Positions 1 to 7,473 of a stretch of DNA of 9,625 nt are shown here, piece by piece. The translations under genes were made by a program, and so were the position numbers. The DNA lies in NCBI GenBank assembly GCA_934444695.1, contig CAKSDF010000067.1, positions 1-9,625 on the forward strand. The letters run 5' to 3'. How positions within the stretch are numbered: position 1 is the stretch's first letter; each line of letters begins with the position of its first letter. This DNA is from an uncultured Eubacteriales bacterium (lineage in GTDB: Bacteria; Bacillota; Clostridia; Oscillospirales; Acutalibacteraceae). The notes under the pieces were generated by a model. It was not told the origin of the DNA, did not search any database, and saw only the letters and a program-made list of their open reading frames with translations.

Positions 1-170
1 TCCTCATCGGCAAAAAGCGAGGAATACCATTTGAACGAAAATCCGGTAAAAACGCTGGTCGACGCGCCCTTGTTAAAGGAAAATACCACAAGCACGATTA
101 TGGGCGCATACATAAGCAAAAAGGCGATAAAGAGGTATACGTTTCCGAGAGTAAGGCGTCTTTTTTTCAT
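1..170 (-). CDS. potC: Spermidine/putrescine ABC transporter permease PotC, N-terminal part only
   Basis: Second membrane permease of the PotABCD polyamine importer; with PotB it would form the transmembrane channel. Only about the first 56 residues are present, because the gene runs off the left edge. The visible part starts MKKRRLTLGN, has one strong transmembrane segment (about residues 9-30, including MYAPIIVLVVFSFN), then a short outside loop with the FKWYSSLF pattern typical of PotC/PotI N-termini (F-x-W-Y before the first periplasmic-type loop). The start codon overlaps the potB stop (ATGA, 4 bp), and an AGGAGG ribosome binding site lies 10 nt upstream, inside the end of potB. This implies co-translation with potB. 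The family assignment rests on the N-terminal pattern and the operon order A-B-C. PotD, the usual next gene, would lie beyond the edge. Confidence 0.88.
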   Translation of the reverse strand, partial: MKKRRLTLGNVYLFIAFLLMYAPIIVLVVFSFNKGASTSVFTGFSFKWYSSLFADE

Positions 171-997
171 ACCACGATCGCCTCCTCTTCTCCGTCGGAA
201 AACCGATTCATAACAAGCATACACAGAATTATCATAACCATAAGCACAAGCGACATTGCCGCGCCGACATTATAGTCGTTTTCGTTTTTGTATTTATATT
301 CTATGCTGTCGCCGATAAGGGTGAGGGTTCCCCCCAGCTTTCGGGAAATATAGAAGGTGCTGACCGACGGGACAAATACCATGGTGATTCCCGAGATGAC
401 CCCCGGAAGGCTCATGGGCATTATGACCCTACGGAATGTGGCAAATGCGCCCGCTCCGAGATCGTTTGAAGCCTCGATAAGGGGACGGTCGATCCTCGAC
501 ATAACGGTATAGATGGGGAGCACCATATAGGGAATGAAATTGTAAACCATTCCGGCAATGACCGCGCCTCTTGTATTTATCATATGCACCGAGGGCAGGC
601 CGAGAAGGTTCAAAAGGTGGTTGATAAGGCCTGTGTCCTCAAGGATTTTCATAAGGGCATAGGTCCTTAAAAGCAGGTTTATCCACATGGGTAGCATTAT
701 CAGAATGAGCATAAACTTCTGCGCGCGGCTACTCAGCTTGGTTATAAAATAGGCAAGCGGATAGGAAATAAGCAGGCATATTACCGTTGCCACCGCTCCC
801 AGCCATATGGAAATGACAAATGTGTCGGCAAATCCGGAAATGGCGGTTATGTTTGAAAAGGTAAAGCTGCCTGTTTCGGCGTCGGTAAAGGCGTAATAAA
901 ACACCATAAGCAGGGGCACGACAATGAAAATTGCCGCCCACACTATATACGGTGCCGCAACAAGGCGCTGGGTAAGAGTGCGTTTTCTTTTATTCAT
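167..997 (-). CDS. potB: Spermidine/putrescine ABC transporter permease PotB
   Basis: Integral membrane permease of the PotABCD importer, pairing with PotC and contacted by the PotA ATPase. The 276-residue length fits the family. After a basic N-terminus (MNKRKR) come about six hydrophobic segments: roughly residues 15-36, 61-87, 96-115, 145-165, 197-215 and 245-264. The cytoplasmic EAA loop that docks on the ATPase is visible at about 175-200 (EASNDLGAG, then IMPMSLPG), with the conserved Glu, Gly and Pro. The LPMWINLLLRTYA stretch (102-114) is a strong PotB/PotH signature. The start lies 8 bp inside the end of potA, with GGAGG 11 nt upstream, so the two genes are probably translationally coupled. 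The C-terminus ends in an acidic tail (DGEEEAIVV). PotB and the related PotH cannot be told apart by sequence alone, so putrescine versus spermidine preference is undetermined. Confidence 0.93.
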   Translation of the reverse strand: MNKRKRTLTQRLVAAPYIVWAAIFIVVPLLMVFYYAFTDAETGSFTFSNITAISGFADTFVISIWLGAVATVICLLISYPLAYFITKLSSRAQKFMLILIMLPMWINLLLRTYALMKILEDTGLINHLLNLLGLPSVHMINTRGAVIAGMVYNFIPYMVLPIYTVMSRIDRPLIEASNDLGAGAFATFRRVIMPMSLPGVISGITMVFVPSVSTFYISRKLGGTLTLIGDSIEYKYKNENDYNVGAAMSLVLMVMIILCMLVMNRFSDGEEEAIVV

Positions 998-2156
998 TTA
1001 CCCCCGCACCTCCGTCGATCTCCTCTTGGTCAACCGCCTCGGGAGCCTCGTAGTCAGGATCGGAAATATGATCCATCTCATCACTGAAGGAGCTGTAATC
1101 GCCGAACATTCCCGAATATTCGGACTTTTTCATTATATGAATGGCATCGGGATTGATAATAAGGCCGATATGATCGCCGGCGTTTATGCAGGCGGTGGTC
1201 TGTATCATCCATTTGAAGCCGTTTATGTCGACAATGACTTCATAGTGCACGCCCTTGAAGGTGGAGTTGGTGACAATTCCCGAAAGCTGTCCCTTTTCGG
1301 GAGAAGTAACCACCACGTCCTCGGGGCGAATGACCGCGTCGATGGGCTCGTTTTTGTCGAATCCGCCGTCGAGGCAGTCGAACACCATACCGGCAAAGCG
1401 GCATTTTTTATCTTCAAGCATAACGCCGTCTATGATATTGCTCTCGCCGATAAAATCGGCCACAAAGGCGTTTTTAGGCTCGTTGTAAATGTCCTGGGGA
1501 GTACCGATCTGCTGTATAATTCCCTGATCCATAACCACCACACGGTCGGACATCGAAAGCGCTTCTTCCTGGTCGTGGGTAACGAAAACAAAGGTTATGC
1601 CGAGGCTTTGCTGAATCTTTTTCAGCTCTACCTGCATATCCTTGCGAAGCTTAAGGTCCAAAGCGGCAAGCGGCTCGTCAAGAAGAAGCACCTTAGGCCT
1701 CGTGACCACCGCTCGGGCTATTGCCACACGCTGCTGCTGACCGCCCGAAAGGGCGCTTATTCGTCGCTTTTCAAAGCCCTTCAGATTGACAAGCTCAAGG
1801 GCCTCGTATACCCGCTCGAAAATTTCCCGTTCGGGCACCTTTCTGACCCGCAGGCCGAAAGCAATGTTTTCAAAAACGTTCAGATGTTCAAACAGGGCGT
1901 ACCTCTGAAAAATGGTACTGACCTGTCTTTTGTGGGGCGGAATTCCGTTGATCTGTTTGCCGTCAAAAAAGACCTTTCCGGATTCAGGTTCGACAAAACC
2001 GCCCAGCACGCGCAAGGTTGTGGTTTTACCGCAGCCTGAAGGCCCCAGCAAGGTCATAAATTCTCCGTCTTTGATTTTCAGCGAAATACCGTCTAAAATG
2101 GTTTCGTGATCGAATTTTACAGTTATACCGTCAAGGTATATGATCTCCTCGGACAT
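990..2156 (-). CDS. potA: Spermidine/putrescine ABC transporter ATP-binding protein PotA
   Basis: ATPase that powers polyamine import through PotB/PotC at the inner face of the membrane. All nucleotide-binding motifs are present: Walker A GPSGCGKTT (38-46), Q-loop Gln84, ABC signature LSGGQQQRVAIARA (136-149), Walker B VLLLDEP (156-162), D-loop LAALD, and switch His194 in VTHDQEEA. A TOBE-type regulatory domain follows (about 275-345, beginning with IRPED). The 388-residue length is slightly long for the family because of an acidic C-terminal tail (about 350-388). The usual FQSYALFPH around the Q-loop reads FQRYALFEH, a mild departure with no obvious loss of function. The start is supported by AAGGAAAGGG 8 nt upstream. 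It is the first gene of potABC, has its own consensus promoter, and lies 137 bp downstream of trkH. No PuuR-type regulator gene, often found beside potA in Firmicutes, is in the window. Confidence 0.96.
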   Translation of the reverse strand: MSEEIIYLDGITVKFDHETILDGISLKIKDGEFMTLLGPSGCGKTTTLRVLGGFVEPESGKVFFDGKQINGIPPHKRQVSTIFQRYALFEHLNVFENIAFGLRVRKVPEREIFERVYEALELVNLKGFEKRRISALSGGQQQRVAIARAVVTRPKVLLLDEPLAALDLKLRKDMQVELKKIQQSLGITFVFVTHDQEEALSMSDRVVVMDQGIIQQIGTPQDIYNEPKNAFVADFIGESNIIDGVMLEDKKCRFAGMVFDCLDGGFDKNEPIDAVIRPEDVVVTSPEKGQLSGIVTNSTFKGVHYEVIVDINGFKWMIQTTACINAGDHIGLIINPDAIHIMKKSEYSGMFGDYSSFSDEMDHISDPDYEAPEAVDQEEIDGGAGVNE

Positions 2157-2185
2157 TTATGCATCCCTTTCCTTAAATCCAAAAT

Positions 2186-2210
2186 GCGATAAAAAATCGC
2201 GGTAAACCGC
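2186..2210 (-). other. Two overlapping hairpins in the potA leader
   Basis: Minus-strand RNA would contain GCGGT-UU-ACCGC (2199-2210) and, sharing two bases with it, GCGAU-UUUUU-AUCGC (2186-2200). Because they share bases they cannot both form in full, which resembles a small switch. The second ends about 30 nt before the potA start codon. Neither is followed by a U-tract that would make a classic terminator. The function is unknown. Confidence 0.4.
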
Positions 2211-2241
2211 AAAGCCGAAACTTCGACAGATTACCACGATT

Positions 2242-2270
2242 AATATAGTATTTTTACACCCAAATGTCAA
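2242..2270 (-). promoter_or_regulatory. Sigma-A promoter of potABC
   Basis: On the minus strand TTGACA (2265-2270) is followed after exactly 17 bp by TATATT (2242-2247). The -35 matches consensus fully and the -10 matches 5 of 6. Transcription should start near 2235, giving a leader of about 80 nt before potA. A short direct repeat, TAATC-gtgg-TAATC, overlaps the expected start point (2229-2242) and could be an operator half-site pair, but this is weak. Confidence 0.85.
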
Positions 2271-2293
2271 GAATATTTTTAAATTTATAAAAA

Positions 2294-3739
2294 TTATTTT
2301 TTCGTCCAGGTAGAGGGGGCAAGGGTTATTATGAGCGGGAAAAGCTCAAGACGGCCGAGAAGCATGGCAATGGATAGCACGATTTTAGAAACGATCGAAT
2401 AATCGGCAAAACTTGATGCCGGCCCCACTGCGCCGAGTCCCGGGCCGATGTTGTTGAAGCAGGATGCCGCCGCGCTGAAGTTTGTCTCGATGTCAAAGCT
2501 TTTTTCAAAGCAGAGAATAAAGAAAATGACCACAAAACAAATGACGTAAAGGGCGAGGTAGCATTCCACACCGCTGATGGTGCCTTCGTCGACATTTTTG
2601 CCTTCAAATTTAATGGTGGTGCGCGAACGGGGGTGTATCAAGCGATGAAGTTCTCTCTTTACCGCCTTTAAAAGCAGCAGTATTCGGGAAATCTTAAATC
2701 CGCCGCCGGTCGATCCTGCGCAGGCACCGAAGAACATCAGAATGAGCAGTATTCCCTTTGAAAGCACCGGCCATGTGTTGAAATCGGCGGTGGCATAACC
2801 TGTGGTTGTGATTATCGACGCAACCTGGAAGGCCGAAAGGCGTATACTCTGAGACAGGCTGTTATATATGGGCATAATGTTGACGGTTATTATGGTCGCG
2901 GCCGCAACAACGATTCCTAGATATGCCCACAGCTCCTCGCTTTTGAGCACCGATTTAAACCGTCTTATAAGGCAAAGGTAGAAGATGTTGAAGTTTATGC
3001 CGAAAAGCAACATAAAGATGGTTATTACCCACTGGCAGTAGCTTGAATATCCGCCGATACTGTCGGCCTTTATTCCGAAGCCGCCCGTTCCGGCCGTACC
3101 GAAGGAATGGACAAGACTGTCGAAAAGGGACATACCGCCGCACAGCAAAAGTATTACCTCGATAAAGGTCATAACCATATATATGAGGTAAAGTATCTTT
3201 GCCGTTTCCTTGATTTTGGGCACAAGCTTGCCCACAACAGGCCCCGGTACCTCGGCCCGCATAAGATGAATGGAGCGGTCGGAGGACGACGGAAGAATGG
3301 CCATAACAAAAACAAGCACGCCCATTCCGCCCAGCCAGTGTGTAAAGCTTCGCCAGAAAAGTATACCGTGGCTTAAGGCTTCCACATTTCTGACAATTGA
3401 CGATCCGGTGGTTGTAAATCCGCTGACCGTTTCAAAAAAAGCGTCGATATAATTCGGAATTTCCCCGCTTATGACAAAGGGAAGCGCTCCGATGCCCGAC
3501 ATTATTATCCATGCCAGCGCCACCGTGGCAAAGCCCTCTTTTGCATATATAACGTGGTTTTTAGGCCTTGAAAGCAGCAGTCCCAAGGCGCTTAAAACAA
3601 TGGCTATGCCGATGGTTATGAGAAAGGCCTTCCACGAGCCTTCTCCGTATATAAGCGAAACGCAAAGGGGAAGCAGCATAACCGCCGCTTCCACTCCGAT
3701 TAGTTGTCCGATGGTGTAAAGAACCACCCGTCTGTTCAT
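2294..3739 (-). CDS. trkH: Trk-type potassium uptake channel subunit TrkH
   Basis: Membrane pore of a Trk/Ktr potassium uptake system, working with the cytoplasmic gating subunit TrkA encoded just upstream. The 481-residue length matches TrkH. The four pore loops of the superfamily are all visible: FTTTGSS (108-114), GTAGTGGFG (214-222), TTTGYATAD (311-319) and NNIGPGL (429-435), each with the selectivity-filter Gly. Other TrkH landmarks are HWLGGMGVLVF (134-144), AGSTGGGFKISR (341-352, the intramembrane loop) and GRLELFPL (462-469). About 10-12 hydrophobic segments span the protein. The start has AGAGG 9 nt upstream. No GC-rich terminator lies between its stop and the potA promoter, so read-through into potABC is possible. 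KtrB is the closest alternative name; the full two-RCK TrkA partner and the length favour TrkH. Confidence 0.95.
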   Translation of the reverse strand: MNRRVVLYTIGQLIGVEAAVMLLPLCVSLIYGEGSWKAFLITIGIAIVLSALGLLLSRPKNHVIYAKEGFATVALAWIIMSGIGALPFVISGEIPNYIDAFFETVSGFTTTGSSIVRNVEALSHGILFWRSFTHWLGGMGVLVFVMAILPSSSDRSIHLMRAEVPGPVVGKLVPKIKETAKILYLIYMVMTFIEVILLLCGGMSLFDSLVHSFGTAGTGGFGIKADSIGGYSSYCQWVITIFMLLFGINFNIFYLCLIRRFKSVLKSEELWAYLGIVVAAATIITVNIMPIYNSLSQSIRLSAFQVASIITTTGYATADFNTWPVLSKGILLILMFFGACAGSTGGGFKISRILLLLKAVKRELHRLIHPRSRTTIKFEGKNVDEGTISGVECYLALYVICFVVIFFILCFEKSFDIETNFSAAASCFNNIGPGLGAVGPASSFADYSIVSKIVLSIAMLLGRLELFPLIITLAPSTWTKK

Positions 3740-3790
3740 ACTCCCTGACCTCTTTGTTCTTTATTGTTGTAGGGCCTTTGCCGACTAAGC

Positions 3791-3820
3791 ATTGTGTTGA
3801 TCTGTTGCTCAAAACACAAT
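3791..3820. promoter_or_regulatory. Inverted repeat in the trkA-trkH gap
   Basis: ATTGTGTT (3791-3798) and AACACAAT (3813-3820) form a perfect 8-bp inverted repeat with a 14-bp spacer, about 50-80 bp upstream of the trkH start. On the minus strand the arms coincide with a weak promoter-like pair, TTGTGT and CACAAT, exactly 17 bp apart. It could be an operator over an internal trkH promoter or an mRNA stem. There is no U-tract after it on the minus strand, so it is not a terminator. Confidence 0.4.
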
Positions 3821-3849
3821 TACCTTTTATCTTTGAAAAAACACCGCCG

Positions 3850-3872
3850 TCGGTTTGCTTTTAAAGCACCGA
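3850..3872 (-). other. Hairpin just downstream of trkA, possible weak terminator
   Basis: Minus-strand RNA can pair UCGGUGCUU (3864-3872) with AAGC-aa-ACCGA (3850-3860): 9 bp with a 2-nt bulge and a 3-nt loop, starting 6 nt after the trkA stop. A run of six U follows, but only after 8 nt (3836-3841), so it is not a standard intrinsic terminator. It may instead shield the 3' end of a processed trkA message or terminate partially before trkH. Confidence 0.35.
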
Positions 3873-3877
3873 TGCCG

Positions 3878-5236
3878 TTATTCCACAATGTCAGCAAGGG
3901 TGTTGAGCCGCTTGGCCGCTGCAATAACAATTACCCTGTCACCCGAAAGAATAACATCGTCTCCGGTAGGAACGATGGGGCGTCTGCCTCTGATTATTCC
4001 GCCGATGAGCATATTTTTGCGAAGGTGTATATCCTTAAGGGGAATACCGAGATATTTAAACTCGTCGCTGACCGAAAATTCGGCTGCCTCTGCCTTTCCG
4101 TCCATAACCTTATAAAGTGTATCCATACAGCTGCCCACCGTGTTTTTGAGAGCTCTGACATATCTGACCACAATATCCGACACTATATCCTTGGGGGAAA
4201 TGATGCTTTCGATTCCCAGATCCTCGGCAATGGGGGTAAATTCGTCGCGGTTGACCTTGGCGATGACCTTCTGCACCTTTTTTCCCAAAGCAAAATACGA
4301 AAGCAGAATGTTTTCCTCGTCGATTCCGGTAAGAGCCACAAAAGCATCCATAGAGTCGATGCCCTCTTCAAGCAAAAGCTCCTGCTGGGCGCCGTCGCCG
4401 TATATGACCGTCGCACCGTGGAGATTGTCGGCCAACATCTGCGCTTTTTCTTTCTGAAGCTCGATGATCTTGACCGAATGGCCGGCCGCAAGAAGCATTT
4501 TGGCAAGATAAAAGGCCGATTTGCTTCCGCCCAGTATCATAACGTCCTTGGCCTGTTTTTTAAGCATTGCGATGTTTTTAAGGAACTTTGTAATCTCGGC
4601 CGGCGCGCCCACAATGCCTATGCGGTCGCCGCTTTGAAGTTCAAAATTACCGTCGGGGACGTAGACCTGTTCTCCCCTTTGGACAACGCAAATGAGTATC
4701 AGCGCTTTATACTTTGCCCGCAGTTCGCAAAGTTTTACCCCTGCAAGACCGGAATCTGCTTTCAAACGAAGTTCTATCATTTCAAAGTATCTTCTCGAAA
4801 AGCTGTCCACCTTTACCGCCGAAGGCAGTTTTAAAACATTGAACATTTCGTGAGCCGCCATCATTTCGGGATTCATGGCCATGGAAAGACCGAGCTGCTG
4901 GCGCATAAAATCGAGATTTTCACCGTTGTATTCGGGATTTCTTATGCGGGCGATGGTGTGCTCGGCACCCATTTTTTTGCCCATAAAGCAGGCCAGCATA
5001 TTAAGCTCGTCCGAGCCGGTGGCCGCCACAAGCAGATCTGCCTTTTCCACCGATGCTTCTCTCAGCGTTCTGCAATCGGCGCCGTTTCCGCAAACGCCGA
5101 TGACGTCATAGATGTTGGTAACCTCGGTTATAATGTCGGGATCGGTGTCCACAACCACCACATCATGTCCCTCGCTTACAAGGCTTGAGACCACCGATGT
5201 TCCGATTTTTCCGCAACCGATAACAACAATATTCAT
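3878..5236 (-). CDS. trkA: Trk system regulatory subunit TrkA (two RCK modules)
   Basis: Cytoplasmic NAD(H)- and nucleotide-binding subunit that gates the TrkH potassium channel. The 452-residue length fits full TrkA with two tandem RCK units. The first Rossmann domain has GCGKIG (7-12) and the acidic residue closing strand 2 (Asp30, in VVVVDTD). Its partner RCK_C domain covers about 150-220, with YFEMIELRL and the SGDRIGIVG pattern. The second Rossmann domain begins near 231 (VMILGGSKSA), with Glu259 ending its second strand; its glycine motif is degenerate, as is common for the second half. A second RCK_C domain ends the protein (about 370-448, SGDRVIVIAA). The start has GAGG 11 nt upstream. 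It is transcribed towards trkH, 138 bp away, which fits a trkA-trkH unit. Control by cyclic di-AMP, as known for KtrA in Bacilli, is possible but not shown here. Confidence 0.95.
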   Translation of the reverse strand: MNIVVIGCGKIGTSVVSSLVSEGHDVVVVDTDPDIITEVTNIYDVIGVCGNGADCRTLREASVEKADLLVAATGSDELNMLACFMGKKMGAEHTIARIRNPEYNGENLDFMRQQLGLSMAMNPEMMAAHEMFNVLKLPSAVKVDSFSRRYFEMIELRLKADSGLAGVKLCELRAKYKALILICVVQRGEQVYVPDGNFELQSGDRIGIVGAPAEITKFLKNIAMLKKQAKDVMILGGSKSAFYLAKMLLAAGHSVKIIELQKEKAQMLADNLHGATVIYGDGAQQELLLEEGIDSMDAFVALTGIDEENILLSYFALGKKVQKVIAKVNRDEFTPIAEDLGIESIISPKDIVSDIVVRYVRALKNTVGSCMDTLYKVMDGKAEAAEFSVSDEFKYLGIPLKDIHLRKNMLIGGIIRGRRPIVPTGDDVILSGDRVIVIAAAKRLNTLADIVE

Positions 5237-5477
5237 ACTCGCAATTCCCTCTTAATTTTAAAAATAAAATGTTTAAGACCTGCGCTTCGCCGGACAAAAA
5301 ACGTTTTCTTTCATCCCTGCATATTCCCGCAGAAAAGCATTTTTGCCGCGCCCGACAATTGATTCTTATCGGGCACAGCGATTTTTCTTTCACAGATGTT
5401 TAGATCGTTAAAAATTTAACCCGTTACATCAGCATATTGTACTACTTTTTTTGCGGTTATTGTTCTAAAAAAGAAAT
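5237..5477 (-). promoter_or_regulatory. Structured region upstream of trkA
   Basis: This 241-bp gap has no convincing gene. On the minus strand it holds an 11-bp stem (5369-5379 with 5345-5355, two G-U pairs, 13-nt loop), a small CUGC...GCAG stem near 5314-5332, and upstream an AT-rich palindrome, GTTAAA-AA-TTTAAC (5407-5420). The 11-bp stem is continuous only when read as minus-strand RNA, because the G-U pairs become C-A mismatches on the other strand. That suggests a leader transcribed towards trkA. I see only a poor promoter candidate (TACAAT, 5418-5450 region) and no terminator after the preceding gene. I do not recognise the cyclic di-AMP riboswitch core or any other known riboswitch. 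Confidence 0.45.
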
Positions 5478-6266
5478 TTACTTAGGAATATACAGTTTTC
5501 CCACCACAAAGTTTACAAAGCTCGACGAAAGCAGCTTCTGCACAAGACAAAACAGCTTATATTTTGCCCCGACGGTATATATGTTTTTGATCCGTTTTTT
5601 AGACGCAATTTTAAATACGGTTTTTGCGATGCTTTCGGGAGACATACCGTTTTGCTCATCCTTTTCCATAACCGCCACGCTTTTTCCCACCGCTCCGCCG
5701 TATTGCTCGTTGCCGGCAAGAGAGCCTTCACGCGCCGCGGTAAAGCCGGTGGCCACGTCGCCAAACTGCAATGCGCAGACCGACACGCCAAAGGCTTTAA
5801 GCTCGTTTCTCAAAGCGTTTGACAACGAATTTACCGCCGCCTTTGAGGCCGAATAAAACCCCTGAAAGGGAATGGAAAAGACCGCCGCAGCCGAGGAGGA
5901 AAAGATAATTCTCCCCTTTGCCTTTTTAACAAGCGGCAGTGCATATTTAACGGTTAAAAACGCACCGAAAAAGTTAACGTCAAACTGCTTTTTTGCGCTG
6001 TCAAGCTCGGTAAATTCGGCCGCTCCGGAAATGCCGAAACCTGCATTGCAGATAAGCACATCAATCCTGTCGGTCTGTTCTGAAATTTCTTTAAAGGCGC
6101 TTTCAACCGACTGTTCGTCCGAAACATCGGCGGTTATGTGGACGATACCGTCCTCATCTTTTCCGCGGCGGCTGAGTTCAAATACCCTATACCCTTCGTC
6201 GTGGAATTTTTTAGCAGCGGCTCTCCCAATACCGTTTGAGCCGCCGGTTATGACCAGAGTTTTCAT
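5478..6266 (-). CDS. Short-chain dehydrogenase/reductase, probable ketoreductase
   Basis: NAD(P)-dependent classical SDR of 262 residues. The cofactor motif TGGSNGIG (7-14), the NAG motif (74-76), catalytic Ser near 124 (IIFSSSAAA) and the YSASK active site (Tyr138, Lys142) are all present. SRR (32-34) after strand 2 suggests a preference for NADPH. The pattern after the active site (NALRNELKAFGVSV, then FGDVATGF) resembles the 17-beta-hydroxysteroid-dehydrogenase-like subgroup. A hydrophobic C-terminal stretch (about 238-258) could lie on the membrane, which would suit a lipid-like substrate. Its start overlaps the stop of the oxoamine synthase by 4 bp (ATGA); AAGGAG lies 14 nt upstream, longer than ideal, so translational coupling is likely. 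By context it may reduce the 2-amino-3-ketone made by its partner, as 3-ketosphinganine reductase does. The true substrate cannot be read from sequence. Confidence 0.88.
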   Translation of the reverse strand: MKTLVITGGSNGIGRAAAKKFHDEGYRVFELSRRGKDEDGIVHITADVSDEQSVESAFKEISEQTDRIDVLICNAGFGISGAAEFTELDSAKKQFDVNFFGAFLTVKYALPLVKKAKGRIIFSSSAAAVFSIPFQGFYSASKAAVNSLSNALRNELKAFGVSVCALQFGDVATGFTAAREGSLAGNEQYGGAVGKSVAVMEKDEQNGMSPESIAKTVFKIASKKRIKNIYTVGAKYKLFCLVQKLLSSSFVNFVVGKLYIPK

Positions 6267-7453
6267 TTTATTATATCAAACTCCTTAAGTACCCTTTCGA
6301 TAATGTCGACCGCCTCGTCTATAAGTCCTTTGGTATGGCTGGCCATAAGGCTGACCCGCAGCAGGCATTCGTTAGGCGATGTGGCGGGCGGCAGCACCGA
6401 GTTTACAAACACGCCCTCGTCAAACAGGCGCTTTGCCACTGTAAGCGTGGTCTCGGCGTCGCTTATGTATATGGGAATTATAGGTGTGGGTGCATCCTTT
6501 ATACGGATGTTTTTTGCTTTAAGTGCTTTGCGCATATAGGCCGCAAGCTCGCTTAATCTCTCGGGTAGAGATGGCTGTTCTTTTAATATGTCGAGCGCCT
6601 TTTCGGCTGCGGCACAGCAGGCCGGCGGCATAGATGCCGAAAAAATAAAGGGCCGGGAATTGTGGCGCACATATTCGCAAACGGTTTCGCTTGCGGCCAT
6701 ATATCCTCCGAGGGAGGCAAGGGACTTTGAAAATGTGCCCATAACTATATCAACCTTATCCTCAAGACCGAAATGGGAGGCGGTTCCTCTTCCGCCCTTT
6801 CCCACGACTCCGAGACCGTGGGCATCGTCGACCATAAGCGCGGCGCCGTGTTTTTCTTTAAGCTCGACAATTTCAGGGAGCTTTGCGATGTCGCCGCTCA
6901 TACTGAAAACGCCGTCGGTAACGATTAGCACTCCCACTCCCTCGGGCACCTTTTTAAGGGCGTTTTCGAGAGAGTCCATATCGGCGTGTTTGAATCTTAA
7001 CATTGTGCCGTATGAAAGACGGCAGCCGTCGTAAATACTGGCGTGGTTTTCCTTATCGCAAATGACGAAATCATTCTTTCCGACAATCGCGCTGATTATT
7101 CCGAGATTAGACTGAAATCCCGTGGAAAAGGTCATTGCATCCTCATATCCGAGAAAATCCGCCAGCTTTCTTTCAAGCTCAAGATGAAGATTTAAGGTTC
7201 CGTTTAAAAATCTTGAGCCGGAACAGCCGGTACCGTATTCATCTGTTGCTTTTATTGCTGCCTTTTTAACCTCCTCGTTGACCGTCAACCCAAGGTAGTT
7301 GTTGGAACCGAGCATAATCTTACGCTTGCCCTCCATAATGACCTCGGTGTCCTGTTTTGATTGCAGCTCGTGGAAATAGGGGTATATCCCCTTTTCTTTC
7401 GCGTCACGGGCTACCGTGTAGTTTTCGCACTTTGCGAAGATGGATGGTGTCAT
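6263..7453 (-). CDS. Alpha-oxoamine synthase, serine palmitoyltransferase-like
   Basis: PLP enzyme of fold type I that joins an amino acid to an acyl thioester with loss of CO2 and releases a 2-amino ketone. Numbered from the ATG chosen here (396 residues), the PLP lysine is Lys243 (GTFSKSLASLGGY), the PLP-stacking His is 137 (NHASIYDGC), the Asp/His pair is 209/212 (VDDAHG), and a carboxylate-binding Arg is near 366. A GTG three codons upstream gives a longer frame, but it abuts the ribosome binding site AGGAG (7462-7466), whereas this ATG sits 8 nt from it. Several stretches are closer to serine palmitoyltransferases as I recall them than to 2-amino-3-ketobutyrate ligase (Kbl) or BioF: GTGCSGSRFLNGT, FSTGFQSNLGIIS, GTFSKS and VLPPATSPNECLLR, which matches the PPATP loop. 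The Arg378 of the Sphingomonas enzyme appears to be Leu354. Kbl or another acyl/amino acid pairing remains possible. Family is near certain; subfamily is moderate. Confidence 0.9.
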   Translation of the reverse strand: MTPSIFAKCENYTVARDAKEKGIYPYFHELQSKQDTEVIMEGKRKIMLGSNNYLGLTVNEEVKKAAIKATDEYGTGCSGSRFLNGTLNLHLELERKLADFLGYEDAMTFSTGFQSNLGIISAIVGKNDFVICDKENHASIYDGCRLSYGTMLRFKHADMDSLENALKKVPEGVGVLIVTDGVFSMSGDIAKLPEIVELKEKHGAALMVDDAHGLGVVGKGGRGTASHFGLEDKVDIVMGTFSKSLASLGGYMAASETVCEYVRHNSRPFIFSASMPPACCAAAEKALDILKEQPSLPERLSELAAYMRKALKAKNIRIKDAPTPIIPIYISDAETTLTVAKRLFDEGVFVNSVLPPATSPNECLLRVSLMASHTKGLIDEAVDIIERVLKEFDIIK

Positions 7454-7473
7454 ATATATCACTCCTGTTTTTT

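Noticed and set aside
924..2039. 371-residue plus-strand open frame
   Set aside because: It lies antisense to potA, whose strand shows every ABC ATPase motif; the plus-strand product has no recognisable domain and no ribosome binding site.
3794..4834. 346-residue plus-strand open frame
   Set aside because: Antisense shadow of trkA, which has clear RCK motifs on the minus strand.
5237..5477. Cyclic di-AMP (ydaO-type) riboswitch before trkA
   Set aside because: Expected from gene context, but the conserved core sequences of that class are not visible on the minus strand.
7454..7462. GTG start extending the oxoamine synthase by three residues
   Set aside because: The GTG directly abuts the AGGAG ribosome binding site; the ATG at 7451-7453 is 8 nt away, the usual distance.
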